Below are positions 33,468 through 43,640 of a DNA stretch of 64,000 bases, in pieces. The stretch lies in contig SNVD02009167.1 of the NCBI GenBank assembly GCA_013180625.2, positions 27,501 through 91,500 on the forward strand. Reading direction: 5' to 3'. The position numbers were made by a program, and so were the translations under genes. Source of the stretch: Boswellia sacra (lineage: Eukaryota; Streptophyta; Magnoliopsida; Sapindales; Burseraceae). The notes under the pieces were generated by a model, which had not been told where the DNA came from, did no database searches, and saw only the letters and a program-made list of their open reading frames with translations. Position 1 is the first letter of the stretch. Every line of letters starts with the position of its first letter.

Positions 33468-36400
33468 TGTAAGCTTAAAAATTTTGTTTATGGTTAAGCC
33501 CAATGATGATGACCAAAGAATACTGAGTGAAGTGGACTGTTAGTTTGAAAATGAATCAAAAATACTCGAAACACAAAATGCAACCACAAATACAAAGCCT
33601 AGTCACACGAAAAAAAAAACCAATCAAAGTGAGATATTGGTTAAAAGTTGTGCTTATGCTGTTTACGCCCCAAAACCCTTCGTTGACACATATGCAGGTC
33701 GATCTTTTTGGTAAGGTCTCCGTGGGGTTTGGAAGGGGGGCCTTACCTCTCAGGGGTGTAGGGCAGTGCCTTTGAAAGGAAAATTTTCCCATTTCTAAAA
33801 GAAAAGGCCCAAGTGCATTGAAAAAGCCCAGAACATATGAAATAGACCCAGAAAAGCCCAAAGCCCATGAAAGAAGCCCAAACTGCACTTGAGAGATTGA
33901 AAAATTAGACTACCCATGAAGGGAGAATAGGTGCTGTGAATGGGGCTTTTATCTCGCTAGAGCGTTTGCGACCATAAAACTGTGTCAAAGCTTCTTTCGA
34001 GACTTAAAGGAACACAAATGAGCCATGGACATGTTTGAAGAAATGGAGTTGCCACCCAATTATTCAATTGGGAATGAATGGAGGTAATTTGATCCCTCAC
34101 TTTAGGACCTCAATTACCCTCATCCCTTCAGAGATGGTTTCAGAAAGTTAGATACGAGCTATTTGCCTCACCCGGATCAAAATCTGACCTCCACTAGGGT
34201 ATACCAAATAGGAATAACTCATGTTGTTATACAATCTACTTAAATGGTTCATTTTATAAACACATTTCTGGTTTTATCTTCTTTAATACATGTGAGGTAT
34301 ATTCAACTAATAACAATTGTATATTCATACAAAGAAAAAGGGAGGAGAATAGAGTTACATTTCCTTCAAACATGAGGAATAGCGAAGAGTATTACATCAT
34401 TTGTTCTTCAATAATAAAATAAACTCTACTTCTAACACTTCAAGTATTGCATTCATTCATAGCATTTATTATAAATTCAACATAAATATTGAAGTCGAGA
34501 CTCGAGAGATAATGAATTCCTCACCATCATATGTGAGTCTATTCAATGTCTATCAAGCCTCTACATACACGTACATACAATTATCATTCATATTGATGGT
34601 CCATCACCATCAATGTGAGTCTACCATCACTTCATGATGTCATTCTAATCATGGTATATTCATAATATATTCATACATTCATAAATCACTTAAACAAAGC
34701 CATAATCTAGAATCATGGCGCTTATACCTAGATTTGATAATTCTATCATAGTAATTCTACCTAAGCATAGCAATTCTAGCCTATTCATAGTAATTGTGAT
34801 AAATCATGACATTTCTAGCCTGAACATGCCATTTCTAGCCTATTCAATCAATCAAAGCAAACATGGCAGTTTGAACCAATCAAGGTAATTCATACCTAAT
34901 TCTATGCTATTTCCTTACATGCTTCAAAAATCATAAGTTCTCCTAGCATGATTCTAATCATGTGCTCTTAAGCATGATTCTAAACATCTACTCCTAAACA
35001 TGATTCTAATTGTTTCTTTTACACGATGGATAAGCGCGTCAAGGTAAGTCTATTTTTCCTCCTTTATTAGAATCATGTTTAGGAGTTAGTTTTCTTTGCA
35101 AATGCTTAGAACAATTCATAACAACCCTAAACATGCTTCTAAGTATAAAAATAAAACCTAAACATGCTTATTCTAAGCATAAACAAATCTAAACATGCTT
35201 ATTCTAAAGCCAAAAAAATAAAGAAGAAATAAAGAGAGAGAAGAGAGAACTACTCTCAGGATGTACCCTTTTTGGGTTTAGAGCAATATGAAACGCCCAA
35301 AAACTTTAGACTAGAAAAGACTCCTTGAATTCTCAAGTATGTCTTCAAGAGGGACAGAAGATGAATTTGATATGTATTAGAAAGTGAGGAGGAAGGGGGT
35401 TTATATAGCTAAGGTTTGAAATTAAAAAAAAAAAAAAAGGAAGGAAGAGGATGAACAGGGATGGTTGGTGGCAAAATTTTCCAAAACTAAAGGGACAATA
35501 GTGGGCTAGCTATTGGAAGACCATCGGCCGGCACTCTAACAACTGGCCGGTTGTGACCCACTGAACCCTTCAATTTTACATTTTTTTAATGCAGTCCATT
35601 TTGACCTTCAATTGTTTGATCACGCGTAACTCTTCGAGTTCAACCCCGATTTGCAATCCATAAAATTTTATAAAAACTAGACATCTGTAACTTTACAACG
35701 GTATATGATTCATCATCAAATTCTTCCTAGATTAATTTCTGTGATTTTTTGAAATCATTTGTTAGTTTTCGAAACTCTTGGCCGATTTCTTCTTGTCTTT
35801 CTTTCTTTGGCTTCCAAGGGCATTTTGATCATTTTCATTGCTCGACGTTCATCTTCATTTCATCATCAAGCCTCAAAAATCCAGTGTCTATAGGCGTGTG
35901 CATGAAGAAGGAGGACTAATTCCTAAAAGTTACAAGTTGTGCCTAAAAGAGGGAGATGGAGCTTGAAAGAAGGCTTGGCATGTATGCCTCAACAGGCGCG
36001 CATGCAAGCCATACGCATGCGCGTGTGTCCTACATCTTGCGTTGAAGGCACGCGAACAACTTCTCTCCTAGTTTCGTACAAATTTTAGCCTTCCCCCTCA
36101 TTTGGCATTAAGTATTCACTTCGTTTCTAACGCCAGCCCTGCAAACTTCCTTCCAGCCTGCTTCTTTCAACATTTTTCAATCCATTTCCTTTTAGATTTT
36201 TGCATATACACCCCCATTCTCAAACACTTTTAACCACTTTTACTCCAAACTTCACACAACCACCCTATTTTTATCCAATTTTTGAACAACCAATTATAAA
36301 TACTTAGTATTTGATACAGCCTAAGGGCAAATCACCACATTTCTTATCTTGTCTTACCGTTTTTGTTACGTTTTTTACGATTTGTGTTTGAAATCAAGAT

Positions 36401-37704
36401 TAGACGAATATGGACAAGTGGTGGCGGATCGGCGATGGCCGATGGGAAACCACCACTCTACTATGCCTCCACTTTGATATTCACCATTTATTTTGTTGCA
36501 TTTTATCTTTTTTTTCGCTTGTATTTTTGCTTATTTACTTTACCACATTTTTATCGTTATTGCCATTTACTTTTCTATTAGTTACTTTATCATACATTTA
36601 CTTATTACACTTTTACATTATTGCACTTTATATTCATCATAATTTACTGTTATTACCCTTTTTATTGTCTTTCAGTTTGTTTCCATTTCCATCCGAAGGA
36701 TATCGTTTGAATCGTGAATGGCTATCCAAACTGCTCTCGGGATGCTATTCAATCCATGAATATTCGTACATCTTAGTCCTTCAAAACGTATTGGACACTG
36801 TTTAGTCCATAAACTGACGTTGTAATCAAATAGGTTGCATGACGAGTCGCATTACAAAACTTATGGGTAACGTGCACTCCCCATTTCATAATAACACTTT
36901 TCTTTTCACTATTATCAGCATTTTAACTAATATTTTTTTTCCTTATCTATCTTATTGAAATGGTGTGACAACAATGGTATTAGGTATACTCACACTACTA
37001 GTGAGGAATCTAATCTAAAGGATGATGGTTTTGAAGTGTTGATCAGAGAGGGTAGGCTCATAATTGTTGGTGAGAAACCTAATTTTGTGGGGTTTTGTGA
37101 GCATACAGGTGATTGGACGATGGATGGACCCATACTGCCTAGTGGCAGATCCACTTTCCAATGGAAGACTCGTTGAGCTCAGAATAAGGGATGAAAGTGC
37201 TAATTAGTTTTCCTATACTTTATTTGTCTGCCTTTTATTCTTATCACATTTACCTATGCTCATTTCCTGTGACCCTTTTCCTGTTTTCCCTTTATTTGCA
37301 CTTTACTGTACCTAATCTTTATAAATGCTTATGAACTGCCTTACCTCACATGTAATAATTCAGATAAAATCAGTTTTCTACATGAAAATGAATTTAGGAT
37401 CAAGACAAATAGCAATTGACTAATTAAAACCTCAAACTCAATAGACCCTAGTGGGGGTTAGACTTTGTCCGGGTAGATCGAAATCCGTATCTAACTTCCT
37501 AAACTCGACTCTGAAGGTATGATGGATAGTTAGGTCCCAAAGCAAGAGATCGGTTATTGTCATCCAACTATCTTTTATCAGTAGTTACCTGGATGGCGAC
37601 TCCGACCTCTAGAACTAATCTCCATGACTTGTTCTGTGGTACCTCCAAATGTTGAAAGGCCTTGGAGAACAATGTCGCAGTCGCAAATAGAAGCACTACT
37701 CACA
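33468..37704 (+). repeat. 5' LTR of element B, split by a solo LTR
   Basis: 33468-33934 and 35893-37704 together align with 58374-60657. Shared landmarks: CTTATGGTTAAGCCCAATG at the start, GGCGGATCGGCGATGGCCGA near 36420 (59348 in the other copy), and the same small open frame at 36955-37176. The latter is broken in the other LTR and is therefore not a gene. Confidence 0.85.
33935..35892 (-). mobile_element. Solo LTR C3 inserted in the 5' LTR of B
   Basis: A 1958-bp reverse-oriented copy of LTR family C. Left flank GGTGC and right flank GGCGT are consistent with an original GGCGC duplication with one C-to-T change in each copy. The intact sequence of the insertion site is seen in the other LTR of B near 58830. 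A TATA box on the minus strand lies at 35400-35407. Confidence 0.82.
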
Positions 37705-37705
37705 A

Positions 37706-37723
37706 TGGCGACTCCGTTAGGAA
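37706..37723 (+). other. Primer-binding site of element B (tRNA-Arg type)
   Basis: TGGCGACTCCGTTAGGAA follows the CTCACA end of the LTR. The first 11 bases match the complement of the 3' end of plant tRNA-Arg(ACG) exactly, and the rest differs at a few positions. Confidence 0.75.
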
Positions 37724-38034
37724 CAAGAGAGAAGATGATTCTGATCGAGAATGCTAGTTTTTATGGTTTTTTTTTTTGTTAATTGTTGTCTTTTGCATCA
37801 CTGCACTTTTACACATACAGTATACAACATGCCTTTTATCAATCGTGTGGCATTGGTGTGAGAAGTCCTTGTTTCCACTCAAGCCTTGGACGACTCAAAT
37901 TGGTGCCACCACCCCTAAATGTATCACTTCAGCAGTATAAAAAGAGACTGACCTAAGGGGGTATCTCTCGCTCGAGGAACCCAGAGACCTTATTGACTAA
38001 GCCCATATAGATAACTTAGCTTGATTCCCCTTAG

Positions 38035-39563
38035 TGACACATCCGAAAAAGGATTATCTCCCAAGTATAGGAGTGTCGAAGTAATAAAACCCGGTGAGAC
38101 CGGGGTCGATCCACGAGCAAGGGAATTTAAGCGTTACAAATTATAAGCTAAACAAATGTGATATGGATGATTCAAAGAGGTGACATGATAATATCAACAA
38201 GTATGTAAGATGGTAGGTGGTATTACCGACCATTCAAATATAAAACAAAAAGCAAGAGGAGGTAAAACCATCCATGGAAATAGGTGGTATAACCAACCAT
38301 AGTAAATTTAAGAACAATTTCATAAGGTGGTAGAACCTACCATAGTAAATAAAATAAAAAGTTCATAAACAATAGAATAATTAAAATACAAGAGGAATTA
38401 ACACAATAACAATGAAGGCTAAGGTTAGGGGATCTGCCCTTGATATTTCAAATAAGGATAATTAACCCATTTTAGTTATATGAATTATATTTGTTTCATT
38501 ACCAATATTTATACCACTTCTTGTAAATGGGTTCAAGCATCCAATGTGCCAATCACCATATGTCTACAACAAATCAAGGTTCCTAACTAGATTCGTGTCG
38601 GTAAGGAAGAACCATACATCATCTAGAAAGGATCCAAGCATTTGATGTGCCAAGGATTGTCGACAATGGATCAAGACCTCCACTTTACGAGTGGTGTCAA
38701 GATTGATTAAGAAATTAAATATAAATCATATTGAATAAACATTATAAGATTAAGATTATTAAGCACATATTAAGGGTTAGAGAATTCTTATTCTCATATC
38801 AAGGGTTTCACCCTTTCACCTTAGCAAAAGAGAAATTAGAAGAACATTATAATAGAAAGAAAATAAAATGCAAGAAAAAGGAAATTCATTAATAACATAA
38901 ACACACAAAAAACAATACAAGATCCTAGCCAAAGCCAAAATGTTCCAGCCAAGGCCAAGATGCCCTAATGGGTCACAAGGCACCTCTATTTATAGATACA
39001 TCCAAGGGCAAACTTGTCAAATTACAAGGGCATAATTGTCAAATATTAGTTGTAAATATCTTTGACAATTGGGATCATTAGGCATCGACTTTGACTATCA
39101 ATTTTGACATTGAAATATTGAGAATTTTAATCACATGTCTTCATGAAAATTGTAGTTATTTCTCTCAGATTTCTAGAACATATTGATTTACACAATTTGG
39201 ATACGTATTTTGAAAGATACGGTCCAAATACTGAGGCCTAGTTAGACTGGGCCGAGACTGTAGATGGGTTCACTTCAAGCCCAATTTTGGTCCACTAAAA
39301 GCCCGAATTTGATGATGCTTGTGAAATGCAATCTTGTATATAATTGAATCATCTTTCCAAAACATTAAGATTTGCACCATTCTGATCTATAAATAGAAAG
39401 TTATGCCCATTTTACCGAACCTGCAACAAAACCAAAATTAAGAGAAATTAATTCCAAAGATGCAAATGCTACAAATATGCTTAAGTTGAGGAATTTAATG
39501 ACACTATTAATGCAATATGATGAACTAAACTCTTATTAAACATGCATATTTAAGTGTTCATCA
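38035..39563 (-). repeat. 3' LTR of element D
   Basis: 1529 bp, TGACACATCC...GTTCATCA on the plus strand. A TATA box on the minus strand (TATAAATAG, plus-strand 38986-38994) matches one at 48998-49006 in the other LTR. Confidence 0.95.
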
Positions 39564-39577
39564 CACCCCCCAACTAG
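39564..39577 (-). other. Polypurine tract of element D
   Basis: On the minus strand CTAGTTGGGGGGTG directly precedes the LTR start TGATGAACAC. A G-run at this place is typical of the plus-strand primer. Confidence 0.8.
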
Positions 39578-40900
39578 CTTATTGCTAGTCCCTAGCAATT
39601 AAAGCGTTATTATTTAGAAGTGATTTATAGAATTTTACATCCAAGGTGGTCATTATTGCACTCTCCTTGATTTTATCCAAATAAACAAACTCTCAACCAA
39701 TTATTATTATTTTTTTTTATGACTCATGTACCCTTCAGTCAAGATATCAATAAACCTCCTTTTTGTGCTCAGTTAACACATGACTATGGGGCTTATTAGA
39801 AAGAAGCCATATCGGTTCTAATATTTGTTAAGGCTAACAACTTTAGGTAGGGGGCATTCATTTATTTTATATATATATGTCTTTTTTTTTTTTTTTTTGA
39901 AAGAATGCATCTTTAACCCATGTAGCGAGCCTTAGGCTAATGGCTCCCAGACCAGTTGGCCTTAGGGCATTAGGTGTTAAGACACCCCTTCGAGCTTAAC
40001 GACTCGGGTTGCCGATGCTCTATTTTTGCTTAGAAACTTATGGATAGTGCAATGTTCAATCCATTAAGCTTTCTCCTTAATCCATGTAGCGAGCTTTGGG
40101 CCAATAGCTCCCAAACCAGTTGGTCTTAGGGTATTAGGTGTTAAGGCACCCCTCGGGCTTAATTGCTCGAATTAAGGAGGCTACGAGACCAAACTTTATC
40201 CACAATTGCTATTTTTCTTCTTTTTTCTTCCTTTTTTTTTTGCTTTTTTTTTTTAACTTTCCCCTTCCTTTGTGTTGTTATCCTAAACAAAACAAAAGAA
40301 CTCAAATATTACAATATTTCATTTTGCCACCCACAATCATGCATCAAGGTATGTGTGTGTGTGAAGAAAGGTTCATGAATACTTGCTTAATGAGTACATA
40401 AGCACACAATTTTTATTTTTTTAAATGATAAGGTTGTGAGAGTTCATAGATTTGAATAATTCAAAGTGAAATGAATAAGACCTCCTTGTTATAAAATTCA
40501 AAAATCAAGACTAAATAATATCAAGTTAGCTAAAGTGAGTTCACAAGATCAAAATAAAATGACAAATTGGTTAGAATGGGTTTCAAGAGTTCAAACTGGC
40601 CCTCCATACTCTGCTATTCCTGACCCAGAATGCGTCTCAAGAGGATTTGAACTCCTTACACCGCACTCTGAATCTAATTACTAACTCGCTTTTTTTTTTT
40701 GCAAGAAAAAATAAAATTTCAAGACACTTATGTCTACTATCCTTCCCCCCCAACCAAATAAAACATTGTCCTCAATGTTTAAATGTAGAGAGATAAAGTA
40801 TAGGAGACATTACCTGAAGCTTCTGTTATTCAAGAGAGATGACCTGAAAGACTCATAAAATAACATGCTAAAAATAAAATAAAATAAAAGACAAAAAAAA
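39578..40900. other. 3' untranslated region of element D with a direct repeat
   Basis: Non-coding. It contains two copies of a block of about 95 bp starting CATGTAGCGAGC, at about 39919-40010 and 40083-40172 (about 165 bp apart), and T-rich runs near 39888 and 40232. At 40573-40589 and 40627-40643 are two related 17-mers (AGAATGNGTNTCAAGAG). The latter is identical to 42014-42030 on the other side of the LOG gene. Confidence 0.6.
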
Positions 40901-41551
40901 TTACAACCGGAGATTCAGATCCAATTTGCACTTTTTGTTTTGCCCTCCTGCCCAATTAATTTGAGTACTAGCTGGGTCAGGTTCATACTCAACTTCTTGT
41001 AATTTGTCAAGTAACTCACCAGCAGAAGTGGCAGAAACAAGGATCTTTCTCGCCCAATGTGGGATAAAATTTTGTTCTACAGCTGCATCAATAAAACTTA
41101 TTAAAGGATCAAAGAAATTGTTAACATTCAACAAACCTATGGGTTTTTGATGGAGATTCAGTTGGGCCCAAGAGGCAATTTGAAAAAGTTCTTCAAGAGT
41201 GCCAAAGCCACCTGGTAAAGCAATAAAGGCATCTGAATTGATGAGCATATGTGCCATGCGTTCATGCATAGAGGAGACCTGTAACTCCTTTCCAACCGTT
41301 TTTCCAACAATGCTTTCTACAGCCAAAGCTTTAGGAATAACTCCTAACACTTGACTACCTCCTACATGTGCAGCTGTTGATACGCAACCCATTAACCCGA
41401 GGCTACCTCCCCCATAAACCACATGAATCTTTCTTTCAGCCAGTAGTCTACCAAGGTAATTTGCTACTTCTATAAACTCCTCACTTTTACCCGGTCGGGA
41501 TCCACAGAATACACATATCCTTTGGATTCGACGTTTTGAAGTTCCCTCCAT
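40901..41551 (-). CDS. LOG-like: LONELY GUY-type cytokinin riboside 5'-monophosphate phosphoribohydrolase in element D
   Basis: An intact 216-residue frame of full family length with no introns. LOG enzymes release free active cytokinin base from its riboside monophosphate. Visible motifs: VFCGSRPGK at 14-22, GGGSLGLMG at 47-55, MHERM at 95-99 with the catalytic Arg, and the signature PGGFGTLEE at 113-121 with the catalytic Glu; then WAQL..HQKPIGLLNV and the FIDAAVEQNFI segment. The start ATG is followed by G and is the only sensible one. Known plant LOG genes have several introns, so this looks like a cDNA-derived copy. It lies inside an Athila-like element between integrase and 3' LTR, on the element's coding strand. 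The C terminus ends KLDLNLRL, an LxLxL (EAR-like) motif. No poly(A) remnant directly follows the stop. Whether it is expressed cannot be told from sequence. Confidence 0.93.
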   Translation of the reverse strand: MEGTSKRRIQRICVFCGSRPGKSEEFIEVANYLGRLLAERKIHVVYGGGSLGLMGCVSTAAHVGGSQVLGVIPKALAVESIVGKTVGKELQVSSMHERMAHMLINSDAFIALPGGFGTLEELFQIASWAQLNLHQKPIGLLNVNNFFDPLISFIDAAVEQNFIPHWARKILVSATSAGELLDKLQEVEYEPDPASTQINWAGGQNKKCKLDLNLRL

Positions 41552-42023
41552 GTCTATGCAACTCTCTAACTATGTGTGAAGAAAAGAACAAGAGATGTGG
41601 TATTTATGGAGTGCAAAAAGGTATGCTAATGATGATATCTATCTAGGTAGCTTGGTTGTTTGTTGAAAAATTTGACAATAATGCATAAAAATTCAAAATA
41701 TGATGAAATAAGACACATAAGTCAAACAAAAGATACAAATTCAAAAATGACAGCTATGAGGAAATTAAAATTCAAAAATGATGGCACGCATGTATATGTA
41801 CAGGTATTTGTGACTGTGGCTCACATCTTCCTCTGGTTTTACGTCCAGAAACGGCTTAAATACCTTCTATGAGTTGGGGATATGCTTCCCATCCAGTTTT
41901 CTTATAAACTGGCAAACAGGGTCGTTTTGAGTCAGATTCCCAAGACTATAGCGTTCCTGCTCATCTCGGAATTGTGTCCACAAATTAAAAATTTCACGCT
42001 GCACAAGTCCACAAGAATGCGTC
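41552..42023. other. Region between LOG and Cys-rich ORF
   Basis: On the minus strand a short frame overlaps the end of the Cys-rich ORF in another phase (contains LETHSCGLVQREIF and LWTQFRDEQERY, about 42057-41875, then a stop). I do not recognise it. The rest is AT-rich and may be the 5' leader of the LOG transcript. Confidence 0.4.
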
Positions 42024-42415
42024 TCAAGAGTCACTTCGGATATCATCCAAGGACTCCTTACTCAGTCCATCCTTGATGAACTGTAGCTTATCCTCTCGAT
42101 TGTTAGACAAATATCCCAAAGAGTGGCAACGCTGGTTACAAGTCCATCTTGTACATTTGTGACAAACTTGTAACCTTTTTGCTCTTCGCTTTTTGGCATA
42201 AGAGCTTTTTCTCAAACCTGGCATATGGGAAACAAGATTATCTGAAAACTCACAAGAGAATCGAACCTTGGCTTCAATAACCATCTTAAATCAGCAGGAA
42301 TACCCTTACGCATCAACAACCTTAGTCTTTCTGCACGAGCTTTATAAATTTTAAGCAAATCATTTTGAGGAAGAGAGGGAAAATGTTTGTGCAATTTTGA
42401 GAGAATGGTATCCAT
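42024..42415 (-). pseudogene. Small basic Cys-rich ORF, possibly viral NABP-like, one frameshift
   Basis: Starts at an ATG at 42415 (MDTILSKLHKHF) and runs as a Leu/Arg-rich helix-like segment (ARAERLRLLMRKGIPADL). The coding sense then continues in the next frame from about 42280, so one base has been gained or lost around 42250-42285. The second half has a strongly basic stretch SSYAKKRRAKRL followed by a Cys/His cluster CHKCTRWTCNQRCH and ends at 42024; full length would be about 130 residues. The order (basic stretch, CxxC finger, FIKDG-like tail) resembles by eye the cysteine-rich nucleic-acid-binding proteins of carla- and allexiviruses, some of which suppress RNA silencing. That family link is tentative because the Cys spacing is not identical. 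It lies between integrase and the LOG gene, where Athila elements usually have an env-like ORF. Confidence 0.5.
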
Positions 42416-42541
42416 GTGAAGAAAATGAGAGAGAAGAAAAGAAAATGGATGCAAGGTGAGCAACAGTTTTTAGGGAACTGAAAAACCGACTTTAAAGTCA
42501 CGGAGTACCGTATCCGCCACTTGACCGGGAAAAATCAATGC

Positions 42542-43640
42542 TTAAAAAGGATCGATTAAAGCAATGGACTCTTCATTTTGGTCAAAATTTTCAAAAATTG
42601 GTTTTAACCGTTGTCCATTAACTTTAAACACATTACCATTCTTTGGGTTCTCAATTTCAACTGCTCCATGAGGGAAAACATTTTTAACAATAAAAGGCCC
42701 AGCCCAGCGAGACCGAAGTTTACCAGGAAACAAATGCAATCTTGAATCATACAAAAGAACTTTTTGTGAAGGTTCAAAAGATTTTCTAATAATAGATTTG
42801 TCATGAAAAACCTTCATTTTTTCTTTGTAGATTTTAGAATTTTCATAAGCCTCATTCCTGATTTCTTCAAGTTCACTCAGTTGGAGTTTACGTAACTTGC
42901 AAGCATCATTCAAATTTGTGTTGAATGTTTTAATGGCCCAATAAGCTTTATGCTCAATTTCCACAGGCAAGTGACAAGGTTTTCCATAAACTAGTCTATA
43001 AGGAGACATTCCTAATGATGTTTTAAAAGCAGTTCGGTAAGCTCAAAGTGCATCACTAAGTCTTAAAGACCAATCTTTACGATTTGGGTTAACCGTTTTT
43101 TCTAAGATTGTTTTATCTGCCTATTAGCTAATTCAACTTGTCCACTTGTTTGTGGGTGATAAGGTGTAGAAATTTTATGGGTTTATTCCATATTTCTTCA
43201 TTAAGTTTCAAATGGTTTATTACAAAAATGCGTACCCCCATCACTAATAATGGCTCGAGGAATTCCAAATCTACTCAAGATATTCTCTTTCAAAAATTTG
43301 ACAACTGTTTTGTGGTCATTGTTTCGACATGGATTGCCTCGACCCATTTTGAAACATAGTCTACTGCAACAAGGATGTACACAAAACCAAATGACGGTGG
43401 AAAGGGTCCCATAAAACCAATACTCCAACAGTCAAAGTTTTCAACAACAAGAATGGGATTCAAAGCATCATGTTTCTCTTTAAAATGGATCCCAATTTTT
43501 GACAATTTTCACACGTTTTGTAAAATGCATGTGCATCTTTAAATAAGGTGGGCCAATAAAATCCACATTGCAAGATTTTAGCAGCTGTTTTTCTAGATGA
43601 AAATGTCCTCCACATGCATCAGAATGACAAAAGTTAATGA
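42542..43640 (-). pseudogene. Integrase of element D
   Basis: The N-terminal zinc-binding part is frameshifted around 43600-43500. The core has [20 protein letters not shown] (43420-43365), where the usual first catalytic Asp (DFMGPF) is Gly. RAIISDGGTHFCN carries the second Asp (about 43260-43220). The C-terminal part 43009-42542 is open: [16 protein letters not shown], then [12 protein letters not shown] and VNGQRLKP, the typical end of Athila integrases. At least two or three frameshifts separate the blocks. Confidence 0.88.

Noticed and set aside
36955..37176. A 73-codon frame (DGFEVLIREGRL...) in the 5' LTR of element B
   Set aside because: The same region in the 3' LTR (about 59905-60130) contains stop codons and the frame is not otherwise conserved; it is LTR sequence.
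40630..40690. A tRNA T-arm-like sequence (GGAGTTCAAATCCTC) on the minus strand
   Set aside because: No matching 5' acceptor strand, D-arm or anticodon arm could be found at the right distance.
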